DNA of 64,000 nucleotides from JAAGZL01 sp050291365 (GTDB taxonomy: Bacteria; Pseudomonadota; Gammaproteobacteria; Chromatiales; Chromatiaceae), in NCBI GenBank assembly GCA_050291365.1, contig JBNKJS010000026.1, forward strand, positions 1 through 64,000, given 5' to 3'. Shown piece by piece: positions 40,643-49,788 of this stretch. The notes below the pieces were generated by a model. That model searched no databases. It was given only the letters and a program-made list of their open reading frames with translations, and was not told where the DNA came from. Position numbers and translations under genes: made by a program. Positions within the stretch are counted from its first letter, which is position 1. Each line of letters begins with the position of its first letter.

Positions 40643-42619
40643 CTAGGCGCTGTTCTGTCGCACCAGGTGCGGCTTTGGTCTCTCAACCCCATCCCAGGTG
40701 TGGAGGCTGATAAGCTTGTTATGCATATTACGCAGGGCTGTCAGATCCTCTGAGATATCTTTGCGTTGCTGTTCCAGCTCCAAGATCCTGTCCTTTAGGG
40801 TTTCGCGTGAGTTGCTGATCTTTTTCAGATCCTGCAAATGCTGTTCTATATTGTCGTGGTGATTGTGTATCTCATACACCAGTGGTTCCAGGCAGATCTT
40901 TATCCAGGCATTGATCTCCTGGCGGGCCTGGAAGAATATATCCCTGGCCTTGCTGACCATGGCTACAAAGAACCTTTTCACTACAAAGTGTTTTTCTGTC
41001 ATGGCCGTTACCGGGCTGTTGCGGAATATTTCCGCCTCTTGGGTCAGTAGCTCCAGGTCCGTGAGGTGGCGCATTAGAGAAAACATCTTGGGTTGGGCTG
41101 CGGTAAAACCGTGTTCTTTGTGAAAGCGTTGATAAATGCTGCGAATCAATTTCTTGATCTGCTCACTCTCTTTGCTGACCACCTTCATCTCGCCCCGCAG
41201 CTCTTCGAACAACTGATACATGTTGGTTTTGAGGCCGAGGGTGGTCCAGTTTTCGGACATGTTGTAACGGGTTCTTTTTATTCTCTTTTCCAGTCTATCC
41301 ATGTCCAGCGCCCTGCGCAGGACCAAGGCATGATCCTTTAGCACCTTGCGGCTGGCCTGGAAGCTGTTGATGTTCTTTATGTACAAGGCCTGCTCTTGCC
41401 TGGTTTTTTCCATCATGGCATCAATTACGTCCTGGCTTTTTCCACTTATCTGACGCAATTCATCAAGCTGGGCATTGATACCCGCAATTTTGGAGGAGAT
41501 CATGCCATAGCTGGTATCTATCATGTCACTGACGTCAGAGATTATGGTTTCTTGGATAATCTCGTGGCGCGAAGTGAGGATTTTGTTGCTCAGATGGTCT
41601 TCCAGGTTTTGCAGGTTGCTCTTGGCCAGCAGGTCACTATCTTGGCGTATCTTGGCCAGTAGCCCTTTTTGGGCAGAAGTGGGGAAAATGGACTCCTCAT
41701 CAATGCCCAGAATTCTGGCAGTGGAACGGCATTGTCCGGTGATTGTCCGTTCCACCTTATTTGCGTCAGACAGGTCGTCCCATAGGGAATCAATCTTGTT
41801 AAGTACTACCATTAGGCCGCGTTTGCGGCTGTTCTGGAATCCCTTGATGTAGTTTTGCCACATCTCCAGGTCTGTCTTGGTTACCCCGGTATCCGCAGCC
41901 AGTATAAACAGCACTGCCTGGCAGGCCGGTAGCATATTGAGTGTTAATTCTGGCTCACTGCCGAGGGCGTTGAGACCTGGTGTGTCAAGTATGGTCAGGC
42001 CTTCCTGCAGAAGAGGGTGGGGGAAGCTGATCAGTGCATGACGCCAGCGCGGTATCTCTACAAAGGCCGGTGGATTATCCAGGTGTGGGTGGAGCTCAGG
42101 GTTGTAGAGTCCAAGGCGTACGGCCTCTCTCAGGCTTACCCTGCGTGTCTTTACCACCTCGCGTAGCGTGTCCTCTATCTGTTCGGGAGAGTCCAGGTCC
42201 AGAGGGTAGTTCACCCACTGTCCGGTCTCTGCTTTCAGATCCTTCAGGCTGGTATCTTGTAGTCTGCTTTCAATGGGAAGCAGACGGACATATGCCTTAT
42301 CTGCTTCATTGTCATAGAACATCTCTGTGGGACACATAGTGGTGCGTCCAGCAGTGGAAGGGAGCATGCGCCGACCATATTCGGCAAAGAATATGGCGTT
42401 AATCAGTTCTGTTTTACCACGGGAAAACTCGGCCACGAAGGCTATGGAAAGCCTGTCACTATTAACAGCGGCAACAGATTCTTTGATGATTTGGTCACTG
42501 TCTTTGTCGGCCAAACCATTACTTATTAGCCAATCCTGGTACTCATGCAGAGTGCGGATAAGCTCATCCTTCCACTTTCCGTATGCATGAACCTGTCTGT
42601 TTAAGTTTGAATCATCCAT
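40643..42619 (-). CDS. Bacterial dynamin-like GTPase
   Basis: 658 aa large GTPase of the dynamin family, likely acting on membranes. G1 is VAEFSRGKTELINAI (A63 to T70; the first glycine of GxxxxGKS/T is replaced by alanine), followed by the switch LPSTAGRTTMCPTEM; G3 LDTPGLNALG; G4 VVLNKIDS. The remainder is helical and coiled-coil, with a final heptad-rich segment (about 600-645) and a hydrophobic-poor tail, so any membrane contact is peripheral. It lies alone between metX and yggU, 67 bases from metX, and breaks an otherwise conserved gene order. Partner unknown. Confidence 0.82.
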   Translation of the reverse strand: MDDSNLNRQVHAYGKWKDELIRTLHEYQDWLISNGLADKDSDQIIKESVAAVNSDRLSIAFVAEFSRGKTELINAIFFAEYGRRMLPSTAGRTTMCPTEMFYDNEADKAYVRLLPIESRLQDTSLKDLKAETGQWVNYPLDLDSPEQIEDTLREVVKTRRVSLREAVRLGLYNPELHPHLDNPPAFVEIPRWRHALISFPHPLLQEGLTILDTPGLNALGSEPELTLNMLPACQAVLFILAADTGVTKTDLEMWQNYIKGFQNSRKRGLMVVLNKIDSLWDDLSDANKVERTITGQCRSTARILGIDEESIFPTSAQKGLLAKIRQDSDLLAKSNLQNLEDHLSNKILTSRHEIIQETIISDVSDMIDTSYGMISSKIAGINAQLDELRQISGKSQDVIDAMMEKTRQEQALYIKNINSFQASRKVLKDHALVLRRALDMDRLEKRIKRTRYNMSENWTTLGLKTNMYQLFEELRGEMKVVSKESEQIKKLIRSIYQRFHKEHGFTAAQPKMFSLMRHLTDLELLTQEAEIFRNSPVTAMTEKHFVVKRFFVAMVSKARDIFFQARQEINAWIKICLEPLVYEIHNHHDNIEQHLQDLKKISNSRETLKDRILELEQQRKDISEDLTALRNMHNKLISLHTWDGVERPKPHLVRQNSA

Positions 42620-42717
42620 AAGCTTCTTAAAGTATTTTATCGGCGTTGGCGCATTATTGCATGATTATACGACTATTTTCCCTTTTTCCAATCTTTTTCT
42701 ACATATGTCTAGCATAG

Positions 42718-43011
42718 TCAATTCACAGCAATTGGGAACCTGGTTGGTGACTCTATGCGGAATAGTTTATTCCGTGACGTCTGTCCTGTCTGCATAGTGA
42801 CTTGAGATTTCTTTACTCCAAAGCTTTTGGCCAGGAATTTCAACAGATGCTCATTAGCCTTGCCTTCAACAGGCGGGGCAGTAATACGTGCCTTGTAGTG
42901 GTCGCCATGGGGTGCGATAAACTCGTCCCGTTTAGAACGCGGCTGTACCCTTAGTGAGAGCAGCAGATCATCGCCGTCCCAGCGGTACCAGCCCTGCTCC
43001 CCTTCGTTCAT
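42718..43011 (-). CDS. yggU: DUF167 protein YggU
   Basis: 97 aa small protein of the DUF167 family (SLRVQPRSKRDEF at the N-terminus, APPVEGKANEHLLKFLA in the centre). Function unknown despite solved structures. Its start overlaps the yggT stop by four bases. Confidence 0.9.
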   Translation of the reverse strand: MNEGEQGWYRWDGDDLLLSLRVQPRSKRDEFIAPHGDHYKARITAPPVEGKANEHLLKFLAKSFGVKKSQVTMQTGQTSRNKLFRIESPTRFPIAVN

Positions 43012-43583
43012 CTAAATGGGCTGCCGGTCAGGTGCAGAATAGGTGGTATCAGCAGCATTTGCATGAGATAGAGCCCGATCATGGCTGCCATTGGTGACAG
43101 GTCCAGCCCTCCAATGGGGGGGATTATCCTGCGCATCGGCCGCATGATCGGTTCAGTCAGATAACTGATCAGGGCTGTGGCCGGGTTATAGGCCCCTGGG
43201 TTAACCCAACTCATGACTACCTGAATCAGTATGGAAAAGATGAATACATCGAAGGCCAGTTTGATCAGATCCGGTATCGCCCAGGCAAATACCATAAAGC
43301 TGGCTGGCAGGCCGGCCAGGGATATGATTAGGGTAAGCTCTATTGCCTTCAGCACCCACATAAATACCACGGAGGCTAGATCGATGCCCCCCAGCCCAGG
43401 GATAACGCGTCTCAGGTAGATCAGTACTGGAGAGGTGACCTTTACTATGAACTGGGATATGGGATTGTAGAAATCGGCTTTTACCAGTTGCAGTAGAAAA
43501 CGTAGCATGACCACCAGGATATAGGCCCCAAATATAACCTGTATCAGAAAGACCACTGGATTTGTGAAGTAGCTGCTTCCCAT
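43008..43583 (-). CDS. yggT: YggT family membrane protein
   Basis: 191 aa with two YGGT repeats, each a pair of membrane spans followed by a conserved PI-S or PI-RRIIPPIGG-type loop (NPISQFIVKVTSPVLIYLRR and EPIMRPMRRIIPPIGG). Suggested roles concern osmotic stress and envelope function. It directly follows proC, with one shared base. Confidence 0.92.
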   Translation of the reverse strand: MGSSYFTNPVVFLIQVIFGAYILVVMLRFLLQLVKADFYNPISQFIVKVTSPVLIYLRRVIPGLGGIDLASVVFMWVLKAIELTLIISLAGLPASFMVFAWAIPDLIKLAFDVFIFSILIQVVMSWVNPGAYNPATALISYLTEPIMRPMRRIIPPIGGLDLSPMAAMIGLYLMQMLLIPPILHLTGSPFR

Positions 43584-44410
43584 TATCCATTCCCCAGAAG
43601 ATCTGAAAGTTCGATGGAGCGGTCACGGGCATCGGTCAGGGCCTGGACAAATAGATCGCGCAGCCCCCCTTCCTCGAATCTCTTTACAGCGGCCTCAGTG
43701 GTGCCGCCTGGTGAGGTAACCCTCTCTCTCAGGGTGGCTGGGCTGTCACTGCTCTCCATGGCCATACGTGCGGCACCCAGGGCGGTCTGCAGTGTTAGGA
43801 GATGGGCTGTTTCCTGCGATAACCCCAGCTCCACAGCAGCAGCCTCCATCGCCTCCATGACCAGGAAGAAATAGGCTGGACCGCTTCCAGACAGGGCGGT
43901 TACTGCGTCCAGCAGGGATTCGCTCTCTACCCACTGGGTTAGGCCTACGGCCCGCATAATGGTCTCAGCATGGTTTTTTTGATCGTTGGTGACCATAGCG
44001 TTTGCATGTAGGACAGTGGCTCCAACCTTGATCATGGCAGGGGTGTTGGGCATAGTCCTCACCAGGGCAACTTTTCCTCCTAACCAGTTTTCAATGTCCT
44101 TTTCCTGTACCCCGGCAGCAATGGAGATGATCAGCGGTTGTGCCTTTTGTACTGCAGGGGCGATGGCCGATGCCACCTGCTCTAACATCTGAGGCTTTAC
44201 TGCGAGTATAACCACCTCGGCAAACTCGATCGCTTCGGTGTTATCAGCGGTGGCTTTGATGCCGAGAAGGCTGGAGAGTTGAGAAGTTTTTGCTCCGTCG
44301 GGATCGCTAGCCATGATCTTTGTTGGATCATATCCATCTGCTATTAACCCGTTTATTAGGCTGGCTGCCATGTTTCCGCAACCGATAAATGCAAGAGTTC
44401 TGCTTTTCAT
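43583..44410 (-). CDS. proC: Pyrroline-5-carboxylate reductase
   Basis: 275 aa NAD(P)H-dependent enzyme making proline. The Rossmann motif is FIGCGNMAASLINGL; RTMPNTPAMIKVG and the C-terminal SGSGPAYFF and SPGGTTEAAVKRFE segments are family signatures. Located in the conserved yggS-proC-yggT-yggU order. Confidence 0.96.
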   Translation of the reverse strand: MKSRTLAFIGCGNMAASLINGLIADGYDPTKIMASDPDGAKTSQLSSLLGIKATADNTEAIEFAEVVILAVKPQMLEQVASAIAPAVQKAQPLIISIAAGVQEKDIENWLGGKVALVRTMPNTPAMIKVGATVLHANAMVTNDQKNHAETIMRAVGLTQWVESESLLDAVTALSGSGPAYFFLVMEAMEAAAVELGLSQETAHLLTLQTALGAARMAMESSDSPATLRERVTSPGGTTEAAVKRFEEGGLRDLFVQALTDARDRSIELSDLLGNG

Positions 44411-44499
44411 TATCTATTTTGACCCACGGTTATAAGGTTTAGAAAATTATCGCCCAAACAGCTGTTGAGGCCAAGGCGAAAGAAATATGCTCTACTATT

Positions 44500-45195
44500 T
44501 CATGTGTAATTTCGCGGCCCAAATATAGCTGTGCCGACTCGAACTATGGTTGCCCCTTCAGCGATGGCCGCTTTCATATCATCTGACATGCCCATGGAGA
44601 GTGTTTCCAATGGCAGATCACTGGTGGCTAGACGGTCCCTCAATTCCCGCAGTTTTGCAAACGGTTTTCTCTGATCATACATATCATGGGCAGGAGATGG
44701 CAGGGTCATAAGTCCTGATAGCTGTAGTCTTGGTAGCTGTCTGATTTGCTGAATTAATTCCGCAGCATCCTCAGGTTGAACTCCGCCCTTGGATTCCTCG
44801 TTGTCTATATTGATCTGTAAACAGATCTTCAGTGGTGCCATGGAGTCTGGTCGTTGATCATTCAGGCGTTTGGCATGTTTAAGTTTGTCTATACTGTGAA
44901 CCCAGTCAAATTTCTCTGCAATCGGCCTGGTTTTGTTGCTCTGGACCCTTCCGATAAAATGCCACTCTATATCTGTGTCTCTTAGTTGGTCGACTTTGGC
45001 TACTGCCTCTTGCAAATAGCTCTCACCAAAGCGGCTTTGGCCACAGTTGTATGCCGCCATGATCTCCTCAGTGGTTCTGGTTTTACTGACAGCCAGAAGT
45101 TGAACTGAGTCTTCTGGCATTTTGTACTCAGATGTTGCCTGAGCAATGCTGCTGCGGACTGACTCTAGTCTGGATTGAATATCTTGATTCATCAT
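44500..45195 (-). CDS. yggS: PLP homeostasis protein YggS
   Basis: 231 aa pyridoxal phosphate-binding protein (PLPBP) affecting vitamin B6 and amino acid balance. The PLP lysine is K38 in LLAVSKTR; FGESYLQEA, WHFIGRVQSNK and GMSDDMKAAI are family motifs. It is divergent from pilT, the conserved arrangement in gammaproteobacteria, with a 200-base spacer that must hold both promoters. Confidence 0.95.
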   Translation of the reverse strand: MMNQDIQSRLESVRSSIAQATSEYKMPEDSVQLLAVSKTRTTEEIMAAYNCGQSRFGESYLQEAVAKVDQLRDTDIEWHFIGRVQSNKTRPIAEKFDWVHSIDKLKHAKRLNDQRPDSMAPLKICLQINIDNEESKGGVQPEDAAELIQQIRQLPRLQLSGLMTLPSPAHDMYDQRKPFAKLRELRDRLATSDLPLETLSMGMSDDMKAAIAEGATIVRVGTAIFGPRNYT

Positions 45196-45395
45196 GGGGT
45201 CAATGTTTAATTGCTGTTTATCAAAAGGGTGGTTTTATTCACATTTATCAGAGGGATATTAAACCAAAAGCATGATAGTTTCCGGTAATATTGCTATACC
45301 TATGTTAGGATTATTTTATTTACTCATAAGGATCATGAGAGTCGTCTACAATAAATTCGGAAATAAGAATGATTTACTTGGTTGGGGAGTAATCT

Positions 45396-46433
45396 ATGGA
45401 TATTGCTGAACTACTGGCCTTTAGCGTGAAACATAACGCATCAGATCTGCATCTTTCTGCTGGTCTACCTCCCATGATTCGGGTGGATGGTGATATTCGA
45501 CGCATTAATGTTCCAGAGTTAGAGCACAAGGTTGTTCATGCCCTGGTATACGACATCATGAACGACAAACAGAGAAAGGATTTCGAAGAGTTCTTTGAGA
45601 CCGATTTCTCTTTTGAGATCCCTGGTCTGGCACGTTTCCGTGTTAATGCATTTAATCAGGATCGTGGCGCTAGCGCTGTATTCAGAACCATTCCCTCCAA
45701 GGTGTTGACCTTGGATGATTTGGGTTGTCCCTCCACCTTTAAAGAGATCGTGGATGTTCCCCGTGGTCTGGTATTGGTAACCGGACCTACAGGTTCCGGT
45801 AAGTCCACCACCCTGGCGGCGATGATGGACTATAAAAACGATAACGAATATGCCCATATCCTGACTATAGAAGACCCGATTGAGTTTGTTCACACCAGTA
45901 AGAAGTGCCTAATTAATCAGCGCGAGGTGCACCGGGACACATTGGGTTTTGCCGAGGCCCTGCGCTCAGCCCTGCGTGAAGACCCGGATATCATCTTGGT
46001 GGGCGAGTTGCGTGATCTTGAGACCATACGGCTGGCATTGACCGCAGCTGAGACCGGCCATTTGGTTTTTGGAACCCTGCATACCAGCTCGGCGGCTAAG
46101 ACTATTGACCGCATCATCGACGTATTTCCAGCTGGGGAGAAGGGTATGGTGCGATCCATGCTATCAGAGTCCCTGCGTGCGGTAATTGCACAGACATTGC
46201 TGAAGAAGATCGGTGGTGGGCGTACTGCGGCCTGGGAGATAATGATTGGTACCGCCGCAATTCGTAATCTTATTCGCGAGGATAAGGTGGCCCAGATGTA
46301 CTCTGCTATCCAAACGGGTCAAGCAGTTGGCATGCACACCCTAGACCAGCATCTACAGGAGATCGTGAAGAAGGGCTTGGTAAGCCGCCTGGATGCCCGC
46401 GTCAAGGCGAAGGATAAAGATCTGTTTACTTGA
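45396..46433 (+). CDS. pilT: Type IV pilus retraction ATPase PilT
   Basis: 345 aa hexameric ATPase that depolymerises pili for twitching motility and DNA uptake. Walker A TGPTGSGKSTTLAAM (about 129-143), the Asp box, GELRDLETIRLALTAAETGHLV (Walker B to His box) and the C-terminal AIRNLIREDK motif typical of retraction ATPases are present. ATG start after GGGGAG. pilU follows after 33 bases. Confidence 0.97.
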   Translation: MDIAELLAFSVKHNASDLHLSAGLPPMIRVDGDIRRINVPELEHKVVHALVYDIMNDKQRKDFEEFFETDFSFEIPGLARFRVNAFNQDRGASAVFRTIPSKVLTLDDLGCPSTFKEIVDVPRGLVLVTGPTGSGKSTTLAAMMDYKNDNEYAHILTIEDPIEFVHTSKKCLINQREVHRDTLGFAEALRSALREDPDIILVGELRDLETIRLALTAAETGHLVFGTLHTSSAAKTIDRIIDVFPAGEKGMVRSMLSESLRAVIAQTLLKKIGGGRTAAWEIMIGTAAIRNLIREDKVAQMYSAIQTGQAVGMHTLDQHLQEIVKKGLVSRLDARVKAKDKDLFT

Positions 46434-46466
46434 TGTAATCGTTTTCAATATGTAGTTCTGGAGATA

Positions 46467-47594
46467 GTGATGGACTTTAATGGGATCCTAAAACTTATGA
46501 GTGAAAAGAAGGCTTCTGACCTGTTTATTACGGTTGGAATGCCCCCCAGCATAAAAGTGCATGGGCGCATCTCCCCCATATCCAAGGCTAAATTAACTGA
46601 GGAGCAGACCAGGGAACTGGTATTTGGCCTGATGACTCCAGCTCAGCGTGAGGAGTTTGCTAATACTAATGAATGCAACTTTGCCATTAGTGCGAAAGGT
46701 GTGGGTCGATTTCGCGTAAGCTCGTACATTCAACGTGACTCTGTTGGTATGGTGTTGCGGCGTATAGAAAATCAGATTCCAGACTTGGAAGAGCTGTTGT
46801 TGCCGCCGATACTCAAAGATCTGGCTATGACCAAACGTGGGTTAGTCATGTTTGTGGGCGCAACCGGTACAGGTAAATCCACCTCTCTGGCGGCCATGTT
46901 GGAGTATCGCAACAACAACAGCAGTGGCCATATAGTGACGGTTGAAGACCCAATCGAGTTTACTCACAACCACTCAGGGTGCATTGTTACCCAACGCGAG
47001 GTGGGGATAGATACAGAGTCCTATGAGGTTGCGCTGAAGAATACATTGCGCCAGGCCCCGGATGTGATCCTTATTGGCGAGATTCGTACCCGTGAAACCA
47101 TGGAGCACGCCATAGCCTTTGCTGAGACCGGACATCTCTGCCTCTCTACCCTGCATGCTAATAATGCCAATCAGGCCTTGGATCGTATTATCAACTTCTT
47201 CCCGGAGGACCGCCATAACCAGGTCTTTATGGATCTCTCCCTGAATCTGCGTGCAATAGTGGCACAGCAGTTGATACGTCGACCGGATGGCAAGAGCAGA
47301 AGGCCGGTGGTTGAGGTGTTGATCAATACCCCGCTTGCTTCAGATCTAATACGCAAGGGAGAGATTCACAAGCTTAAAGAGCTAATGAAGCGTTCAACTG
47401 AACATGGAATGATGAGCTTTGACCAGGCGCTGTATGCCCTCTATTCAGAAGGTGAGATCAGCTATGATGATGCCATCCTACATGCTGATTCGGCCAATGA
47501 GGTGCGTCTCATGATCAAACTCGGCAGTGGGGATGTAGATAAATACTCTGTGGAGATGGATGATATCTCCCTGGTTAGCGAAGAGGATTGGTAA
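46467..47594 (+). CDS. pilU: Type IV pilus ATPase PilU
   Basis: 375 aa PilT paralogue that assists retraction. Walker A is VGATGTGKSTSLAAM, Walker B region GEIRTRETMEHAIAFAETGHL. The protein has the longer C-terminal tail of PilU (MIKLGSGDVDKYS onward). It is transcribed with pilT and converges on pyrK, with 12 bases between the stops. Confidence 0.96.
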   Translation: MMDFNGILKLMSEKKASDLFITVGMPPSIKVHGRISPISKAKLTEEQTRELVFGLMTPAQREEFANTNECNFAISAKGVGRFRVSSYIQRDSVGMVLRRIENQIPDLEELLLPPILKDLAMTKRGLVMFVGATGTGKSTSLAAMLEYRNNNSSGHIVTVEDPIEFTHNHSGCIVTQREVGIDTESYEVALKNTLRQAPDVILIGEIRTRETMEHAIAFAETGHLCLSTLHANNANQALDRIINFFPEDRHNQVFMDLSLNLRAIVAQQLIRRPDGKSRRPVVEVLINTPLASDLIRKGEIHKLKELMKRSTEHGMMSFDQALYALYSEGEISYDDAILHADSANEVRLMIKLGSGDVDKYSVEMDDISLVSEEDW

Positions 47595-47606
47595 AGAAAC
47601 CTCTGG

Positions 47607-48494
47607 TCAGAGATTTCTGAATACCTTTTTTGCGTCGAAAACCGGCCCATCTACGCATACCCGCCGCATGGCTGGACCTGTCTCCTCTTCGACCTGTACC
47701 ACGCAGCCAGCACAGCCGCCGACACCGCATGCCATATACTCTTCCAGTGATACCTGGCAGGGCAGGTCGTACTCCTGACATAACTTAGAGACGGCCTCCA
47801 GCATGGGGTGGGGACCACAGGCAAACACCTCAATCTGAGAATGTGTCTCAGCATCCAGCGAGTCTAGCCAGACCCTAGCAAGATCAGTCACATAGCCCTT
47901 AAAACAGCCAGGGAAGCCCTGGAGGCTGGCAAGGCGATTGGTTATTCCCCAATCCTCAAGCAGTGGCATAGTTGCGATAATATCCTGAGGAATGCCGGTA
48001 ACCACTGTTGCCGAAGGGCGCGGTTGGAAAGGGAAGGGGACCTCTGAACCAAGGATTACAAACGGATTGATCTCTCTGTTCTGATATATGCTCTCAGCCA
48101 GGAATACCATGGGCGGTAGGCCAACTCCGCCACCGATCAGCAGCGGCCGTGACCGCTCAGGGCGGATCTGAAACGGATTGCCGATCGGTCCCATGATATT
48201 TATGGCTTCACCAACCTTACGGGTTGCTAGTAGCTTGGTTCCCTCTCCAACTCTTTTGTAGAGGAACTCAACCCAGCCATCCGTTGGAGATATCCGCATG
48301 ATGGAGATTGGTCTGCGCAGTGGTCGTTGTGGACTGCACTGTAGATGAGCAAAGCTACCCGGTTTAGCACGTGCGGCGCACTCCGGTGCCTTAAGGCGTA
48401 GTAGAAATTGGTCGCCCGCGAACTCTTGATGGCTGAGGATTTCAGCATCTTCCACGAAAATGGTAGCGCGATGTAGTTTTTCGTTGTTTGCCAT
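47607..48494 (-). CDS. pyrK: PyrK-like dihydroorotate dehydrogenase electron-transfer subunit
   Basis: 295 aa flavoprotein of the ferredoxin-reductase type. FAD-binding RPLRRPISI (57-65), the NAD-binding GGGVGLPP (121-128) and the C-terminal [2Fe-2S] cysteines C256, C261, C264 and C280 are as in PyrK. PyrK normally pairs with class 1B PyrD, which is not in the window; most gammaproteobacteria use quinone-linked class 2 PyrD. It starts seven bases after pyrC', so it belongs to the pyrimidine operon. Another reductase role is possible. Confidence 0.8.
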   Translation of the reverse strand: MANNEKLHRATIFVEDAEILSHQEFAGDQFLLRLKAPECAARAKPGSFAHLQCSPQRPLRRPISIMRISPTDGWVEFLYKRVGEGTKLLATRKVGEAINIMGPIGNPFQIRPERSRPLLIGGGVGLPPMVFLAESIYQNREINPFVILGSEVPFPFQPRPSATVVTGIPQDIIATMPLLEDWGITNRLASLQGFPGCFKGYVTDLARVWLDSLDAETHSQIEVFACGPHPMLEAVSKLCQEYDLPCQVSLEEYMACGVGGCAGCVVQVEEETGPAMRRVCVDGPVFDAKKVFRNL

Positions 48495-48501
48495 GAAATT
48501 T

Positions 48502-49788
48502 TTAGGCCTTATAAACCACTTTGCCTTGTAGCAGGGTGTGGGTTACCTCTCCGGTGAATTCCCGATTAATGAACGGGGTATTTTTTCCTGCGCTGAACAT
48601 ACTTTTTGCCTGAAGCTGCCAGCTCTGGCTCGGGTTGAACACGCATACATCCGCATCTGCACCTACCCCCAGCTGACCCAATGGCAGGTCTAGAATCTCT
48701 GCCGGACCGCTGGTGACTCGGGCGATGGCGTCTGCCATTTCGATTGATCCCTCATCTACCAGTTTCAGGGTTAATCCCAGCAGGGTCTCAAGGGCTGAGA
48801 TGCCTGGTGTTGTAGAGGGGAATGGGTCCTCTTTGGCATCCGGGTCATGGGGTTGGTGGTCGGAGCATATGGCCTTGATTACTCCGCTGGCCACACCTCT
48901 GCGTAACTGTTCACAATCTTCTCTGGTACGCAGTGGGGGGATAACGTGGCAGTTGCTGTTGAACTCTCCAATGCACTCTTCTGTGAGATGTAGTTGGTGG
49001 GCCGCAACGCCGGCGGTTATAGGTGTCCCTTTCTTCTGTGCATGGGTGATCATCTCCAGGGCCGTAGCTGTGGAGAGTGCATGAAAATGTATGGTACAAC
49101 CGGTGTGGGCCGCCAGTGCCAGGTCTCTGGCTACGGCAACGCTCTCGGCGGCCTCGGGTATTCCTGGCAGACCGAGTCTGGAACTGACCGGTCCCTCATG
49201 CACGCAACCGTTGTCACGTAGATGTCTATCCTCCGGGCGGATGAATATGGTTATGCCAAAGGTGGCTGCATATTCCAGTGCACGCCGCTCTACCAGGGTA
49301 TTGGCCAGGGGGGCGTAGGCGTTGCTAAGAACTGGGCATCCTGCCTTGGTGAGGGCCACCATCTCACTAAGCTGACTCCCCTCAAGACCTTGGGTAAGCG
49401 CGCCGATGGGGAGAATCCTGGCGTAACCGACCTCCATGCCCTTGTTGTATATCATGCTGGCTACTGCCGGGGTATCGATTATCGGATTGGTGTCAGGTGG
49501 GCAGCAGACGGTGGTGATGCCACCCTTGGCAGCAGCTCTGGTTTCACTCTCAATGGTTGCTTTATGTTCCTGGCCGGGTTCACGCATTCGGGCGCTGAGG
49601 TCGATAAGGCCGGGACAGACTATCTGCCCTTTGGCGTCGATAGTCAGATCCGGTTTGAAACCCTTGGGGGCCTTTCCCAGGGCGCAGATCTTCCCCTCTT
49701 CGATGAACAGGTCTCTCTTGTCGTCAATCCCATTGGCGGGGTCGATGAGGCGTCCATTTATGATTTCTATTCTGTTTGCCGGGGTCAT
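48502..49788 (-). CDS. pyrC': Dihydroorotase-like protein PyrC', probably non-catalytic
   Basis: 428 aa amidohydrolase-fold protein. Active dihydroorotases carry a zinc-binding HxH in D-x-H-x-H-x-R-E-P-G; here the segment is IDLSARMREPG (D63, then S65 and R67 in place of both histidines), so zinc binding and catalysis should be lost. In Pseudomonas a similar inactive PyrC' is needed for assembly of active aspartate transcarbamoylase; the pyrB gene overlaps this one by four bases, which fits. A true dihydroorotase should be encoded elsewhere. Confidence 0.9.
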   Translation of the reverse strand: MTPANRIEIINGRLIDPANGIDDKRDLFIEEGKICALGKAPKGFKPDLTIDAKGQIVCPGLIDLSARMREPGQEHKATIESETRAAAKGGITTVCCPPDTNPIIDTPAVASMIYNKGMEVGYARILPIGALTQGLEGSQLSEMVALTKAGCPVLSNAYAPLANTLVERRALEYAATFGITIFIRPEDRHLRDNGCVHEGPVSSRLGLPGIPEAAESVAVARDLALAAHTGCTIHFHALSTATALEMITHAQKKGTPITAGVAAHQLHLTEECIGEFNSNCHVIPPLRTREDCEQLRRGVASGVIKAICSDHQPHDPDAKEDPFPSTTPGISALETLLGLTLKLVDEGSIEMADAIARVTSGPAEILDLPLGQLGVGADADVCVFNPSQSWQLQAKSMFSAGKNTPFINREFTGEVTHTLLQGKVVYKA

